Assembly: GCF_001434815.1 (NCBI RefSeq)
Contig: NZ_AZDU01000010.1
Coordinates: 1 to 49,158, forward strand
Source of the DNA: Lactobacillus equicursoris DSM 19284 = JCM 14600 = CIP 110162
GTDB taxonomy: Bacteria; Bacillota; Bacilli; Lactobacillales; Lactobacillaceae
Direction: 5' to 3'
DNA: 49,158 nucleotides
Shown here: positions 7,863 through 16,794 of the stretch, one piece after another
Layout of the letters: the number at the start of each line of letters is the position of its first letter
Numbering within the stretch: position 1 is the first letter of the stretch
Program-made: the position numbers and the translations under genes
Notes under the pieces: model-generated
The model's input: the letters and a program-made list of their open reading frames with translations, nothing else
The model's database searches: none
What the model was told of the DNA's origin: nothing

Positions 7863-9498
7863 GCTTAAACACCGCCTTAATAGCGTCAATCGTGCCTTTC
7901 GTTTCCTCAGTCACAGCAAGATCATCAACCAATGACAAGAATTCAGCTTCACTCTCCGCAATCTGCTTATCCGTCTCTTGCATCTCCTTGCTCAAAGTCA
8001 CGATGTCAATTGGTGGTTCTTCTTCAAAAGTATCCACATACCGAGGGATGTTAAGGTTGTACTCGTTCTCCTTAATCTCATCCATCGTTGCTAGGTGAGC
8101 GTACTTAGCAACGTCTTCCCGCTTCTTGTAGGTCTCGATAATCTTGTCGATATCCTCATCCCGCAAAATGTTTTGATTTTTTGCCTTCTCAAAGCCCTTT
8201 GAAGCATCAATAAACAGCACATCCCGGTTATCTCTATGCTTCTTCAACACCATCACAATAGTTGGAATCCCAGTTGAATAGAATAAACCTGCAGGCATCC
8301 CGATAATTGCGTCAATTTGTCCCTTCTCAAGCAAGGCTTTCCGAATTTTGCCTTCACCGGCACCGCGGAAAAGTACGCCGTGCGGTAAAACGATCGCCAT
8401 CGTACCGTCTTCTTCCAAGTGGTACAAGCCGTGCAACAAGAAAGCATAATCTGCCTTACTCTTAGGTGCCAAAGCCCCATAGTCCTTAAAACGTGGATCC
8501 TTCATCTTACCTGCTGCAGCATCCCAGTTCTGTGAATATGGCGGGTTTGCCACAACGGCATCAAAGAAGTGTGGATGATCAACCCCATCTTTATCTAACC
8601 CATCTGGCCAGTCTTGCTCCAAGGTATCGGCGTTCTTCAGCGTCATGTTGTCATAGTCGACGCCGTGCATCATCAGGTTCATCCGGGCCAAGTTGTAAGT
8701 GGTCGTGTTTAATTCTTGACCAAAGAAGTTGACTCTCCCCTTCTTGTGCCCATTTGGAATCTCATCCCGCACTGTAAGCAGTAAGGAACCAGATCCCATA
8801 GTCGGGTCGTAGATAGAGAAGGTTTCCTGCCCCATGTCCAGGTTAGCTGCAACTAACTTAGCCAAAACCTTGGAAACCTCGTGCGGCGTGTAGAATTCGC
8901 CAGCCTTCTTACCAGAGTTGCTGGCAAACTGCTTGATTAGGTATTCATAAACATCCCCTAAGATGTCATGACCTTCTTCATCATAATACTTAAACTCGTT
9001 AACCATCTTAGCCGTAGCAATCAAAGTCTTAGTTCTGGTTGCCAAGTTATTACCCAATCGGCTGTTGTTCAAGTTGATATCTGAGAAGACCCCACCAAAG
9101 TCTTGCTTAGCTGACTCGTTCAACTTAGCATTCTCTTCAAAGTGGTCAAACATGTTCTGGAAGTCTTCAGCGGTAGCCTTGCTATCATGAATCTTTCCCA
9201 TCAAAGTGGTCCAGGTATCTTCTGGAGCAATAGCATAGCCAAGTGAACCGGCAATTTCTTCTAGATAGTCTTCTAAGTCATCGCCAGTTGCTTCTTCCCG
9301 GTAGACCTCATTAATCGATTTACCGTCTTCTGCCTCCAAAATGTCATTATCAATAAAGTATTCTTCTTGCTTTTCTGACAAATAGCGGTAGAACATAAAG
9401 CCCAGGATATAATTCCGATATTCACCGGCATCCATGGTTCCCCGCAATTCATTGGCCATCCCCCACAACTTGCTTGAGATGTCTTGTGCTTCTGACAT
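7855..9498 (-). CDS. hsdM: Type I restriction-modification DNA methyltransferase HsdM
   Basis: 547 residues. An N-terminal HsdM helical domain (1-150) precedes an adenine-N6 methyltransferase fold with the AdoMet-binding motif DPTMGSG (231-237) and the catalytic NPPY (318-321). Length is usual for HsdM. AAGGAG lies 6 nt before the ATG and overlaps the stop of hsdR, so the two are in one mRNA. With HsdS it methylates the target adenines; with HsdR added it forms the restriction complex. Confidence 0.97.
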   Translation of the reverse strand: MSEAQDISSKLWGMANELRGTMDAGEYRNYILGFMFYRYLSEKQEEYFIDNDILEAEDGKSINEVYREEATGDDLEDYLEEIAGSLGYAIAPEDTWTTLMGKIHDSKATAEDFQNMFDHFEENAKLNESAKQDFGGVFSDINLNNSRLGNNLATRTKTLIATAKMVNEFKYYDEEGHDILGDVYEYLIKQFASNSGKKAGEFYTPHEVSKVLAKLVAANLDMGQETFSIYDPTMGSGSLLLTVRDEIPNGHKKGRVNFFGQELNTTTYNLARMNLMMHGVDYDNMTLKNADTLEQDWPDGLDKDGVDHPHFFDAVVANPPYSQNWDAAAGKMKDPRFKDYGALAPKSKADYAFLLHGLYHLEEDGTMAIVLPHGVLFRGAGEGKIRKALLEKGQIDAIIGMPAGLFYSTGIPTIVMVLKKHRDNRDVLFIDASKGFEKAKNQNILRDEDIDKIIETYKKREDVAKYAHLATMDEIKENEYNLNIPRYVDTFEEEPPIDIVTLSKEMQETDKQIAESEAEFLSLVDDLAVTEETKGTIDAIKAVFKHD

Positions 9499-9508
9499 TA
9501 TTTTCTCC

Positions 9509-12500
9509 TTAATACTTCCGTTTAATTAAATCAGCAAAGTTCTTTACGGCTTGCCGCAATTCTTTACGATATTTGATCTTGCTTAAAGCTCTTACCTTTT
9601 CATCATGAGCATCAACCTTATAAGTCTTTTGAGCTTCGTTGATGATATTCGTCAATTCACCTAGCGTGTCCAAATCATCCATTTCCAAGGTGTGGTAATC
9701 GATGATCTTATTAACTTCCTGACTGCTTTCCAGGTTAGACAAGCCCCACTTTTTCTTAAAGTCAGCAATTTCACTTTTTTCGCTATTATTTGCATGTTCA
9801 TCCATAAGCTGACCCATGTCTTGCCCTTGCAGTGGGTAGTTTACAGCACCGACTGTTTTATTAAACAGGCCCTTAATGAAATTCGTTAATTTAGCTACAA
9901 ACTTCTTGTCTTCAATGGTATTACTCATGCTTTGCAGCTGCTCGTGAGTCTGCTTGGCCCCTTCTTCATCACCATCGTGCAATTGGTTGGCTAGCTGAGC
10001 TAAAAGTTCATTGATGTAGTCGTAGTTAACCCGTACGTCCTTGATGTGTTCCATCTTAAAGCTGAGGTTAAAAATATCCGCATTTTCATGGCTTCTTTGA
10101 GCAATTTCCTTTTTCAGCTTGGTCAAGATTGGACCGGTCAAGGCCACTTCATCTTCTTTGTTTAATGGCAATTGATCAAAAAGCTTTTCCGGATGTTCCC
10201 GATCATAGTTGTCATCTTGCTTGATTTTGACCATCAAGCCGTTGTACTTGTGCATCAGCTGCCACAGTTCAACTTGATCGCTCTCACTAGGTGGACAGGC
10301 TGTAAAGTGGTCTGTCTTTTGTTCAATTTTATTAACAACTTTGATCTGCTCTTTGATTAAGTCTTCAAACGGGACCTCGACAATATTCACAGGATCAAGG
10401 AGTTCTTCTTGATGCATCGCCGACTGCCGGTTAGCATATACCGTCAAGGCCTCGTTCATCAATTTTTCTGAATAGTGCGGCCAGCGGTAATTGACAATCC
10501 GGCCAAAAGGCTTGCTGTTCATGTCCTGAACCCGGTTGGTTCTCGAGTATGCCTGAATCAGGTTGGCCCCTTGCAGGGTCCGGTCAACGTACAAGGTATT
10601 CAGCATCGGCGCGTTAAAGCCCGTCAGCAGCTGGTCAACCACAATGACGATATCTAGGTTCTTTTGATCATCGCCCAAGGTTCTAGCCAGCCGGTTCACC
10701 ACGTTTTCGGTATATTCCTTAACCGTGCTATCATCAAAGCTGGTCCCAAATTCTTCGTTGTAGGCCTTGATTGCCCGGCTGAGTCCCCGGTTATTTTCCA
10801 GCTGGTTATCGCCGTTTGAGTTGTCTTGGCTAAAAGTGATCGCCACCTTTAACCGCTTCGATTCTGGCTCTTTTTCATTCTTTTCCCGAAAAGCATCAAA
10901 GTACATCATAGCCATTGGCGTTGATGCTTTGCCCCCACCTACGTGGGTCGTGAGGAGCGCACTGTACTTGCCGCCGTTTGACCGGTTGGCCCAGTACTTG
11001 TAAATATCGTCAACGACCAGCTTCACGTGAGCCTGGTTGTTGTCATAAACGCTGGGCTGCAAGACGTCGTCCATGTCTTCTGGCGTCAGGTGCTGGATCC
11101 GGTTCTGAATTTCTGCATCCGTCCACTTGGGATGCAGATTTCTAAAGTATTTTGGCAAATATTCTTTTTCTAGCGACTCTTTAGGTAGAGTGGTCTGGAA
11201 GTCGACCTTAAAGCCCAAGACGTTGTGGTCGGCAATCGCTTCTCTAATCGTGTAGATGTGCAGTGGGTCGCCAAAAATTTCTTGAGTCGTATTGCCTTTA
11301 TTCTTGTGCTTAGGATCGTCAAAGACTGGCGTCCCCGTGTAGCCCACCCAGGCTGAGTGCGGGAAGGCTTTTTTAATATCACGGATCATTTCCCCGCTAG
11401 TAGACCGGTGAGCTTCGTCGACGATGAAGACCACGTGCTGGTCGTCAGTGTACTTGTGCCGTCTAACCAGGGTCGCCATCTTCTGCGTCGAGGCTACAAT
11501 CACGCTGCTGCCCTTTTTCTTCAGCTTGCGCTTTAAGTCAAAAACATTGGCGGCGTCCATAACCACCCCGCCAGTGCTGGATTCTGGGTCGTTGTCAGGG
11601 TCATAAGCTTGGTATTCGGCCACGGTCTGGTTGGTCAAGGCTACCCGGTCAACCATGAAGACCACCTTGTCAACATTAGGCTGTCTTGCTGCTAGCCAGG
11701 CTGCCTTGAAGCTGGAGATTGTCTTACCGGACCCCGTCGTGTGCCAGACATAGCCTAGGCGCTGGTCGCTCACGTCAAAGTCATGAGCCCGAATTTGGTC
11801 CATCACCTTGCGGGTGGCGTAAACCTGGTATGGCCGCATGACCTTGATCATTTGGTGGTGGGGCGTCCCGTCCAGGATCATGTAGTTAGTTGCCAGCTGG
11901 TGGGCCATGGGGATGGACAAGACTTTTGACGCAAAGACCTTCCAGTCGTGGACCGGCCGGTTGGTTTGCTCATCTTGCCATTCAAAGGCAAAGTCAGTAT
12001 TGAAGTGGTCAGCATCGTTTGGCATGGCCATGTAGCGGATTTCGTTTCTGGTCATCCCCACTAGAATCTGCAAGGTCGAGAAAATGCCGGTATACTGACG
12101 CTCATCAACATACTGCAGCATCTGGTTGAAGGCTTCATCAGTGCTGATGGAGGCTCTTTTTTCTTCGATTTGGATGATTGGCAGACCATTGATCAGCATG
12201 GTTACGTCAAACCGGCGCGGTCTTTTGCCGCTGATAACGGGCTTGCGCTCAATCTGGTTGACGATCTGGTAGACGGTGTTCCCGCCGCCGATTTGGTCCT
12301 GGTCAAAGACAGTCAAGATGACCTGCTTGCCATCGTCCCGGCTGACGGCAACTTGGCTCTTGCCGCCAACGCCATACAGGAACATCCCGGCTTTATAAGG
12401 GTTGTCCAAGGCTTCGATTTCACGTTTAACCTGGCCAAATTCAGTCTTGGAAAGCTTTTTGCCATCAAGCTTGTCCATGTTGTTGCGCTCTAAGATGTCT

Positions 12501-12634
12501 TGAAAGTTGTCCCAGAGCTGGTTGGTAGTTTTGATGTTAGGCACATACTTCCACTGGCGGGTGGCGCCGACATGCTGCAAATATTCGATTAATTCATTTT
12601 CAAAGGCGATTTCGCCTGGATCGATTTCAGTCAT
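9509..12634 (-). CDS. hsdR: Type I restriction enzyme endonuclease/translocase HsdR
   Basis: 1041 residues. The N-terminal nuclease domain shows D143 (RFDVTML) and the E-x-K end of the PD-(D/E)xK motif at IEEKR (157-160). The SF2 translocase follows, with Walker A TTGSGKT (299-305), Walker B DEAH (406-409), GYTGTP, and a later QAYSRTNR motif. The C-terminal helical region contacts HsdM. It is the first gene of the hsdR-hsdM-hsdS operon. Codon use is GC-rich like the host, unlike the AT-rich recognition domains of hsdS. Confidence 0.97.
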   Translation of the reverse strand: MTEIDPGEIAFENELIEYLQHVGATRQWKYVPNIKTTNQLWDNFQDILERNNMDKLDGKKLSKTEFGQVKREIEALDNPYKAGMFLYGVGGKSQVAVSRDDGKQVILTVFDQDQIGGGNTVYQIVNQIERKPVISGKRPRRFDVTMLINGLPIIQIEEKRASISTDEAFNQMLQYVDERQYTGIFSTLQILVGMTRNEIRYMAMPNDADHFNTDFAFEWQDEQTNRPVHDWKVFASKVLSIPMAHQLATNYMILDGTPHHQMIKVMRPYQVYATRKVMDQIRAHDFDVSDQRLGYVWHTTGSGKTISSFKAAWLAARQPNVDKVVFMVDRVALTNQTVAEYQAYDPDNDPESSTGGVVMDAANVFDLKRKLKKKGSSVIVASTQKMATLVRRHKYTDDQHVVFIVDEAHRSTSGEMIRDIKKAFPHSAWVGYTGTPVFDDPKHKNKGNTTQEIFGDPLHIYTIREAIADHNVLGFKVDFQTTLPKESLEKEYLPKYFRNLHPKWTDAEIQNRIQHLTPEDMDDVLQPSVYDNNQAHVKLVVDDIYKYWANRSNGGKYSALLTTHVGGGKASTPMAMMYFDAFREKNEKEPESKRLKVAITFSQDNSNGDNQLENNRGLSRAIKAYNEEFGTSFDDSTVKEYTENVVNRLARTLGDDQKNLDIVIVVDQLLTGFNAPMLNTLYVDRTLQGANLIQAYSRTNRVQDMNSKPFGRIVNYRWPHYSEKLMNEALTVYANRQSAMHQEELLDPVNIVEVPFEDLIKEQIKVVNKIEQKTDHFTACPPSESDQVELWQLMHKYNGLMVKIKQDDNYDREHPEKLFDQLPLNKEDEVALTGPILTKLKKEIAQRSHENADIFNLSFKMEHIKDVRVNYDYINELLAQLANQLHDGDEEGAKQTHEQLQSMSNTIEDKKFVAKLTNFIKGLFNKTVGAVNYPLQGQDMGQLMDEHANNSEKSEIADFKKKWGLSNLESSQEVNKIIDYHTLEMDDLDTLGELTNIINEAQKTYKVDAHDEKVRALSKIKYRKELRQAVKNFADLIKRKY

Positions 12635-12663
12635 AATTTTTCTAATTTCCTCTTTGAATGGTG

Positions 12664-12729
12664 CTTTACACTTTTGGGAAAATGTAAAGGCTCTCTTTTA
12701 ATTTTATGGGTTATCAGAAAAAAGCTCAA
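12664..12729 (-). promoter_or_regulatory. hsdRMS promoter with downstream inverted repeat
   Basis: On the minus strand TTGAGC (12724-12729) and TAAAAT (12701-12706) are 17 bp apart. Just downstream, CTTTACA (12664-12670) and TGTAAAG (12683-12689), extended by TTTT/AAAA with one bulge, form an 11-bp inverted repeat in the leader. It has no T tract, so it is more likely an operator or a 5' stabiliser than a terminator. Confidence 0.55.
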
Positions 12730-12799
12730 GGCGTAAACCCTAAGCTTCTCTGAAAGTATTCAATTTTGAGGAGATTTTACAATCCATATTTTGGATCTT

Positions 12800-13384
12800 T
12801 TACTTTTTCGAACTAAAAGCTTTACTCATCTTCACTAATTGCTTAGTTGTGTAGTACGGCACTTCTTCGTACATAATCCCCTTCTTGTTCTTCCAGTTTA
12901 CTGGAGTAAGCTGTGGTCCCATTGCCCAGAAGCGGTAGTTGTGCCAAGAACCTGGGATTTTATCTTCTGATAAATATCTGTGCATATATTCTTCAGTATA
13001 TGTCCCTTCTTGAACATCAGTGACGGTAAAGAGAACTTTCTTCTTTTTATTAAGGGCTTCAACAGCTTGAAAGACGATTTTCTGGCGAGATTTTTTGTAG
13101 CGATTTAGGTCACTCGTCTTTCTAATATCCGCATGATAATACATATTCCACTTTTCACTATGCCGTCTGGACCACGCAATTCTTGCCTTAACACTAGCAG
13201 TCGTCTCCACGCCATACTTGCCGTTGGTGTACTTCACTTTAGGATAAGGATCCTTGGGGAAGAGCTCACTGGACTTCTTTTTAGTCGCCTTAGCTTGAAC
13301 CCGATCAGCCTGCTTTGGCAAATAGGTTGCACCTGCCAGGGATACGCCAGCCAGCAAGGCAACTGTCGCTTTCTTTAACTTCAT
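12800..13384 (-). CDS. Secreted protein of unknown function
   Basis: 194 residues with a Sec signal peptide (MKLKKATVALLAGVSLAGATYLPKQADRVQA, probable cleavage near QA/KA at 31-33). The mature protein is basic and rich in Lys, Tyr and Trp, with no recognised domain. A repeated feel of aromatic-charged segments (WSRRHSEKWNMYYH, WHNYRFWAMG) suggests a small surface or wall-binding protein. Ribosome site GGAG lies 6 nt before the ATG. It is monocistronic and lies beside the hsdR promoter. It contains no LPXTG anchor. Confidence 0.75.
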   Translation of the reverse strand: MKLKKATVALLAGVSLAGATYLPKQADRVQAKATKKKSSELFPKDPYPKVKYTNGKYGVETTASVKARIAWSRRHSEKWNMYYHADIRKTSDLNRYKKSRQKIVFQAVEALNKKKKVLFTVTDVQEGTYTEEYMHRYLSEDKIPGSWHNYRFWAMGPQLTPVNWKNKKGIMYEEVPYYTTKQLVKMSKAFSSKK

Positions 13385-13441
13385 CTTTTTCTCCTTCGGT
13401 CACACAGCAATAATATGTTTATGGTTAAATTATAGCATAGA

Positions 13442-13477
13442 CAAAAGAAAATCCCGCTCCCCATAAGAGCAGGATTT
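13442..13477 (-). terminator. Terminator left over from a decayed gene
   Basis: AAATCC and GCTC (13449-13459) pair with GAGC and GGATTT (13467-13477) around one C/A mismatch; the minus strand continues TTTTCTTTTG. It follows the stop codon of the remnant at 13486. Confidence 0.7.
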
Positions 13478-13485
13478 TTCAACAG

Positions 13486-13575
13486 CTAATACCCAATCAC
13501 AAACTTTTCCACCACTTCACTCACGTAAGGCGGAATCTTGTCCATCGCCAGCCATTTTTCTTCAATTCAGCTTAG
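13486..13575 (-). pseudogene. C-terminal remnant of an unknown gene
   Basis: The minus strand reads IEEKWLAMDKIPPYVSEVVE then KFVIGY and a stop at 13486-13488, followed by a good terminator; upstream a TGA closes the frame near 13576. The codon use looks genuine but no start exists. I do not recognise the family. It shows that a larger gene was cut here, probably when the Fic segment arrived. Confidence 0.5.
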
Positions 13576-13683
13576 CGCCTATGCCATTGGCACTTAAGCG
13601 CTTTCGTTAAATCTGCTGTTCTCGTAGCCAGGGGCGGGGTTCAGAGAGTAAAATTAGAATTGATTAGAAAAGGAGGCGCCGCC

Positions 13684-15021
13684 ATGACCGAATACACCCT
13701 AGCCCAAGTTGATCTCTTACAGTTCAACTGCCGCAAAGCCCTGAAAAACTTGCTGCCAGAAGACCAGCAGACGCTGAGATCTCAGTGGAGCCCCGATAGC
13801 AAAGAGCAGAAGTTTGAGCACGTTTGGTCCTCAAATGCGATTGAGGGGGCAAAGGTCGGGCTGCGAGATACCACTAAAATTTTGGACAAGGGCCTCACAG
13901 GCAACGGCAACCGAATCAGTGACCTTTTGGCCACCCTGGACCTGGGCCGCGCCTATGATGACATGCTCTTTTTTGTCAAAAATCAAACGCCTATCAGCGA
14001 GCAAATGATCAAAGAACTCCACTACGACCTGACCAAGCTGTCTGAGCCAGACATTTCCGGACAATACCGGACAACCGCGGTGCATCCCGCACAAAGCACG
14101 CATAACCCTTACAGCCAGCCTTTTGAAATCCGTCCGCAGATGGAAGACCTGGTCAAGTGGATCCCTGACGCCCAAGCACGCCTCCACCCCGTCGCCTTCG
14201 CCGCCCAGCTGCACTTGAAGTTCGTGACCATCCATCCCTTCCAGGATGGCAATGGCCGGCTGGCGCGCCTCCTCATGAACATGGCCTTGCTAGAAAATGG
14301 CTACCCGCTCGTCAACATTTTGCCAGACAGCGATCACCGCGGCGCCTATCTTGATGCACTTGAAGCGTGCCAGACTAGTAACGGCATCGATGGCGCACCG
14401 CTGGAGAACCTGGTCGCTAGCTATGTCGGACAGATCTACAAAAATCGGCTGGCCGCAATTAAACTAAAGGGCAGAGAACGCGAGTGGAAGCTGGACCGGC
14501 ATGATGAGTTTAGTTTTAACATTGGCTATAAGTGGCAATCTTTGGGGGATGCGATCTACGATGAGACTTCTCCAGTATCTGTGAGATATCATCATGCACT
14601 AAACAAAGTCTTCAAGGACCATTTTGATGATGGCTATAGTTTTTATATGGCAGACGAGATCTCCAATGGCGTTGCCAACGATACCGCTTGTTACTGGGCT
14701 CGTTATTTTGCCGCACGGGTCTTATTTGCGGATGGAGCCAGCGATGCTGAGATCATGAAGCGGCTAGATCAGTTTAGATTCGACGATCTCGACTGGAATG
14801 AAGAGAAATTTCAGGAAACTAGCAAACAGGCGCTTTATCGAGCTCGAGTAGACCTATTTATTCAATTGTCCGACAAATTTCCCGAGCTAAATGACTCTCT
14901 AATTCAAATGGTTTCCAATGAAGTTTATAACGGATCAACTGAATTTAGAAACTATGTTAAAAAGTATTGTGCCGAGCACGGTAAAGAGCCCGGCTACCTT
15001 AATTTTAGTGAATTAACGTAA
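13684..15021 (+). CDS. Fic-domain AMPylator-type protein (class II)
   Basis: 445 residues from ATG 13684 (AAAGGAGG 8 nt upstream; a longer frame from 13660 would start before the ribosome site). The Fic motif HPFQDGNGRLAR starts at H184, complete for catalysis. An N-terminal inhibitory motif S50-NAI-E54-G fits [S/T]xxxE[G/N], so the enzyme is auto-inhibited as in class II Fic proteins. Residues about 260-445 form an extra C-terminal domain I cannot name. Fic proteins transfer AMP or other nucleotide groups to target hydroxyls; the target here is unknown and no antitoxin gene is adjacent. It has its own terminator and is not in an operon. The second half is AT-richer than the first. Confidence 0.9.
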   Translation: MTEYTLAQVDLLQFNCRKALKNLLPEDQQTLRSQWSPDSKEQKFEHVWSSNAIEGAKVGLRDTTKILDKGLTGNGNRISDLLATLDLGRAYDDMLFFVKNQTPISEQMIKELHYDLTKLSEPDISGQYRTTAVHPAQSTHNPYSQPFEIRPQMEDLVKWIPDAQARLHPVAFAAQLHLKFVTIHPFQDGNGRLARLLMNMALLENGYPLVNILPDSDHRGAYLDALEACQTSNGIDGAPLENLVASYVGQIYKNRLAAIKLKGREREWKLDRHDEFSFNIGYKWQSLGDAIYDETSPVSVRYHHALNKVFKDHFDDGYSFYMADEISNGVANDTACYWARYFAARVLFADGASDAEIMKRLDQFRFDDLDWNEEKFQETSKQALYRARVDLFIQLSDKFPELNDSLIQMVSNEVYNGSTEFRNYVKKYCAEHGKEPGYLNFSELT

Positions 15022-15051
15022 ATCTCGCCCCTTATCGGGGCGAGATTTTTT
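15020..15051 (+). terminator. Terminator of the Fic gene
   Basis: AAATCTCGCCCC pairs with GGGGCGAGATTT around a short TTATC loop, followed by TTTT. It begins at the stop codon of the Fic gene. Confidence 0.9.
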
Positions 15052-15081
15052 ATAAACATGGACCGTCAGGGCCAAGCAAGG

Positions 15082-15276
15082 CCTCCTTTGTATATCATCT
15101 AGATTAAACCGTGTCCCCTTTCTATATCATCTAGATCAAACCATGTCCCCTTTCTATATCATCTGCGTTCAAAAATAGTCACTCTCGAAGGTAGTTAATA
15201 TACTCGGAAGACTTTTTCCCAGCTAGATGATACACAAAGAAGACCTCCGTCCAGCTAGATAATATACAAAGGAGAC
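15082..15276. repeat. Dyad-symmetric array of 32-bp repeats (island A)
   Basis: TATATCATCTAG-type sites start at 15091, 15123 and 15155 (period 32). Their inverse (CTAGATgATATA) starts at 15191, 15223 and 15255 (period 32). All three forward/reverse pairs share one centre at 15178.5. About 20 nt of each unit are conserved (GTCyyCTTTsTrTATyATCTAG); the other 10-12 nt vary. The outer copies are best preserved. The array lies between the converging Fic and arsC genes and encodes no protein. It could be a protein-binding array or one long RNA hairpin. Confidence 0.85.
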
Positions 15277-15330
15277 CGATCTATTACACTAGCCGTCATT
15301 ACCACTAGCCAAACCAGCTTAACCTCCAGA

Positions 15331-15363
15331 AATAAAAAATCCCGCCCAAACCGGGCAGGATTT
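15331..15363 (-). terminator. Terminator of arsC
   Basis: On the minus strand AAATCCTGCCCGGTTTGGGC continues into GGGATTTTTTATTT: a stem with one mismatch and a U-rich tail directly after the arsC stop codon. Confidence 0.85.
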
Positions 15364-15364
15364 G

Positions 15365-15769
15365 CTACTTCGCCAATCTCTCCTTAAGCTGCAGAACCTT
15401 TTTCTCAATCTGCTGGATCACTTGCTTAAAAACCTCATCGCTTTGGCCAGTGGGATCTTCCAAGTTCCAGTTATCGTCAAAATCTCGGCCGATGTATGGA
15501 CAGCCAACGTCGCAGCCCATGGAAATGGCGATGTCCGCCTGGGGAATCTGGTCAATTAGCTTGCTGTACTGGCCCTCGGCCTCCATGTCGATCCCGTACA
15601 AATCCTTCATCAGCCGCACAGCGTCCTGGTTGATTGCAGGCTGGACTTCGCTGCCGGCGGAATAGCTGGCAAAAACATCCCCGGCTAAGTGACGGCCCAG
15701 GGCCTCGGCAATTTGGCTTCTGCAAGCGTTGTGGACGCAGATGAAGGCGACTTTGGGTTTGTTGGTCAT
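15365..15769 (-). CDS. arsC: Arsenate reductase, thioredoxin-dependent type
   Basis: 134 residues with the low-molecular-weight phosphatase fold. The P-loop CVHNACR (C11-x5-R17) is followed by MGCDVGCP (C86, C90), the redox cysteines of thioredoxin-coupled ArsC, and by LEDPTG with the catalytic Asp. It reduces arsenate to arsenite in the cytoplasm. No arsB, acr3 or arsR is adjacent, so arsenite export must be encoded elsewhere, or the enzyme may act as a protein tyrosine phosphatase. Start 15769 has AAGGAG upstream. Confidence 0.92.
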   Translation of the reverse strand: MTNKPKVAFICVHNACRSQIAEALGRHLAGDVFASYSAGSEVQPAINQDAVRLMKDLYGIDMEAEGQYSKLIDQIPQADIAISMGCDVGCPYIGRDFDDNWNLEDPTGQSDEVFKQVIQQIEKKVLQLKERLAK

Positions 15770-15813
15770 TTTTTGCTCCTTAATTGCTTTTTTACTAGAT
15801 TTTAGCAGATATC

Positions 15814-15850
15814 CAAAACAAAAAGCTGCTGGGCATCCCTGCCCAGCAGC
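15814..15850 (-). terminator. Terminator of the NAD(P)-binding protein gene
   Basis: GCTGCTGGGC (15825-15834) pairs perfectly with GCCCAGCAGC (15841-15850); the minus strand continues TTTTTGTTTTGG. Confidence 0.9.
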
Positions 15851-15858
15851 CTACCTAA

Positions 15859-16491
15859 CTACGCTTCACCCAGCGCTTCATCAATCGCCCGCTCGCCATC
15901 GTGCATCATCAGCACCTTGCCCACCGTGTTGTCGTGAGCCAGGCTGCCAGCCAGCACCTTAGCCACGTCCGGAATCGCATTGCGGCCGTAACCACCATCG
16001 TTGATAGCCACCGTCCCCGTTGCTGCCCGCTCTTCCAGGATGCCAGGCTGCACAATAGTCCAGTCAAGCCCCGGATGGTCGATCAGCCAGCGGTCGGCGT
16101 AGAACTTAGCCACGTTGTAATCCATGATGGAGGCCAAGGCCGGCACGCTCGCCCACTTGTCTTGTTCCAGGGCAAAAGTGGAGCTCAGCTGTACGAAGCG
16201 CTTAGCGCCAACCTTTTTGGCCGCTTCTTGCAGCTTCACCGACCCGTTCAAGTCCACTTGCAGCAAGTCCTTGCCCCGTGAACCCGCGGTAAAAAGCACC
16301 GCGTCATTGCCATCGATCAGCTTGGCCAAATCGTCCACTGACGCGTGCAGGTCCATCGCCGCTTTTTCCGCCCGGTCGTCGACCGCGTCCAAATGGCGCG
16401 CACCCGCCGTTACCGTGTGACCCGCTGCCAGTAACTCTTTCACAACTTCTTGGCCAACCCGGCCGCTAGCACCAGCTACAAATACTTTCAT
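15859..16491 (-). CDS. NAD(P)-binding Rossmann-fold protein (NmrA/YwnB-like)
   Basis: 210 residues starting MKVFVAGASGRVGQ, a GxxGxxG dinucleotide-binding motif of atypical short-chain dehydrogenases. The middle contains VQLSSTFA and YNVAKFYAD, the relic of the YxxxK pair, then WTIVQPGIL. This is the layout of small NAD(P)H-binding proteins annotated as SDR or NmrA-like. Substrate unknown; some act as redox sensors. Start has AAGGAG at 6 nt. It is a single-gene unit with its own terminator. Confidence 0.88.
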   Translation of the reverse strand: MKVFVAGASGRVGQEVVKELLAAGHTVTAGARHLDAVDDRAEKAAMDLHASVDDLAKLIDGNDAVLFTAGSRGKDLLQVDLNGSVKLQEAAKKVGAKRFVQLSSTFALEQDKWASVPALASIMDYNVAKFYADRWLIDHPGLDWTIVQPGILEERAATGTVAINDGGYGRNAIPDVAKVLAGSLAHDNTVGKVLMMHDGERAIDEALGEA

Positions 16492-16574
16492 GTTGCTCTC
16501 CTTGCTCTTTGCTAAAAATCTTATTTTACTAAAATTCTAACTTTTTGTAAGTAATAAAGCAAATAAAAGCACTC

Positions 16575-16680
16575 CTACAGCTGTTTCAGCACTTCGCCAA
16601 TATCACCGTTTAACACGATCACCCGCTCGCCAAGCGCCGCCCAGGAGCAGATGATGCGGGCCTTTCTGCGGTCCAGCAGC
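16575..16680 (-). pseudogene. C-terminal gene remnant
   Basis: The minus strand reads LDRRKARIICSWAALGE then RVIVLNGDIGEVLKQL and stops at 16575-16577. There is no start, and the frame meets unrelated sequence near 16680. The protein family is not recognised. It abuts a plus-strand remnant, so two broken genes meet head on here. Confidence 0.45.
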
Positions 16681-16773
16681 TACGAATTATCCTTTTGGCA
16701 GATGGCCTGTCAAAAAGAAAGCTGGTACGACCTAGTTTAAAGAAGTCGCTGACGATGGTCAGCAGCTTTTTTG
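16669..16773 (+). pseudogene. C-terminal gene remnant with intact terminator
   Basis: The plus strand reads SSYELSFWQMACQKESWYDL then V and a stop at 16738-16740. It is followed by a good terminator (GCTGAC 16748-16753, GTCAGC 16758-16763, then CTTTTTT). The 5' part is missing. Function unknown. Confidence 0.45.
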
Positions 16774-16794
16774 CCTTGCGGCTAACAAGATTCC

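Noticed and set aside
9692-12701. Several plus-strand frames inside hsdR
   Set aside because: Antisense shadows of a well-supported gene with full motif set.
15082-15276. CRISPR array
   Set aside because: Unit is 32 bp with only about 10 nt of variation, no spacer of 26 nt or more, two orientations, and no cas genes.
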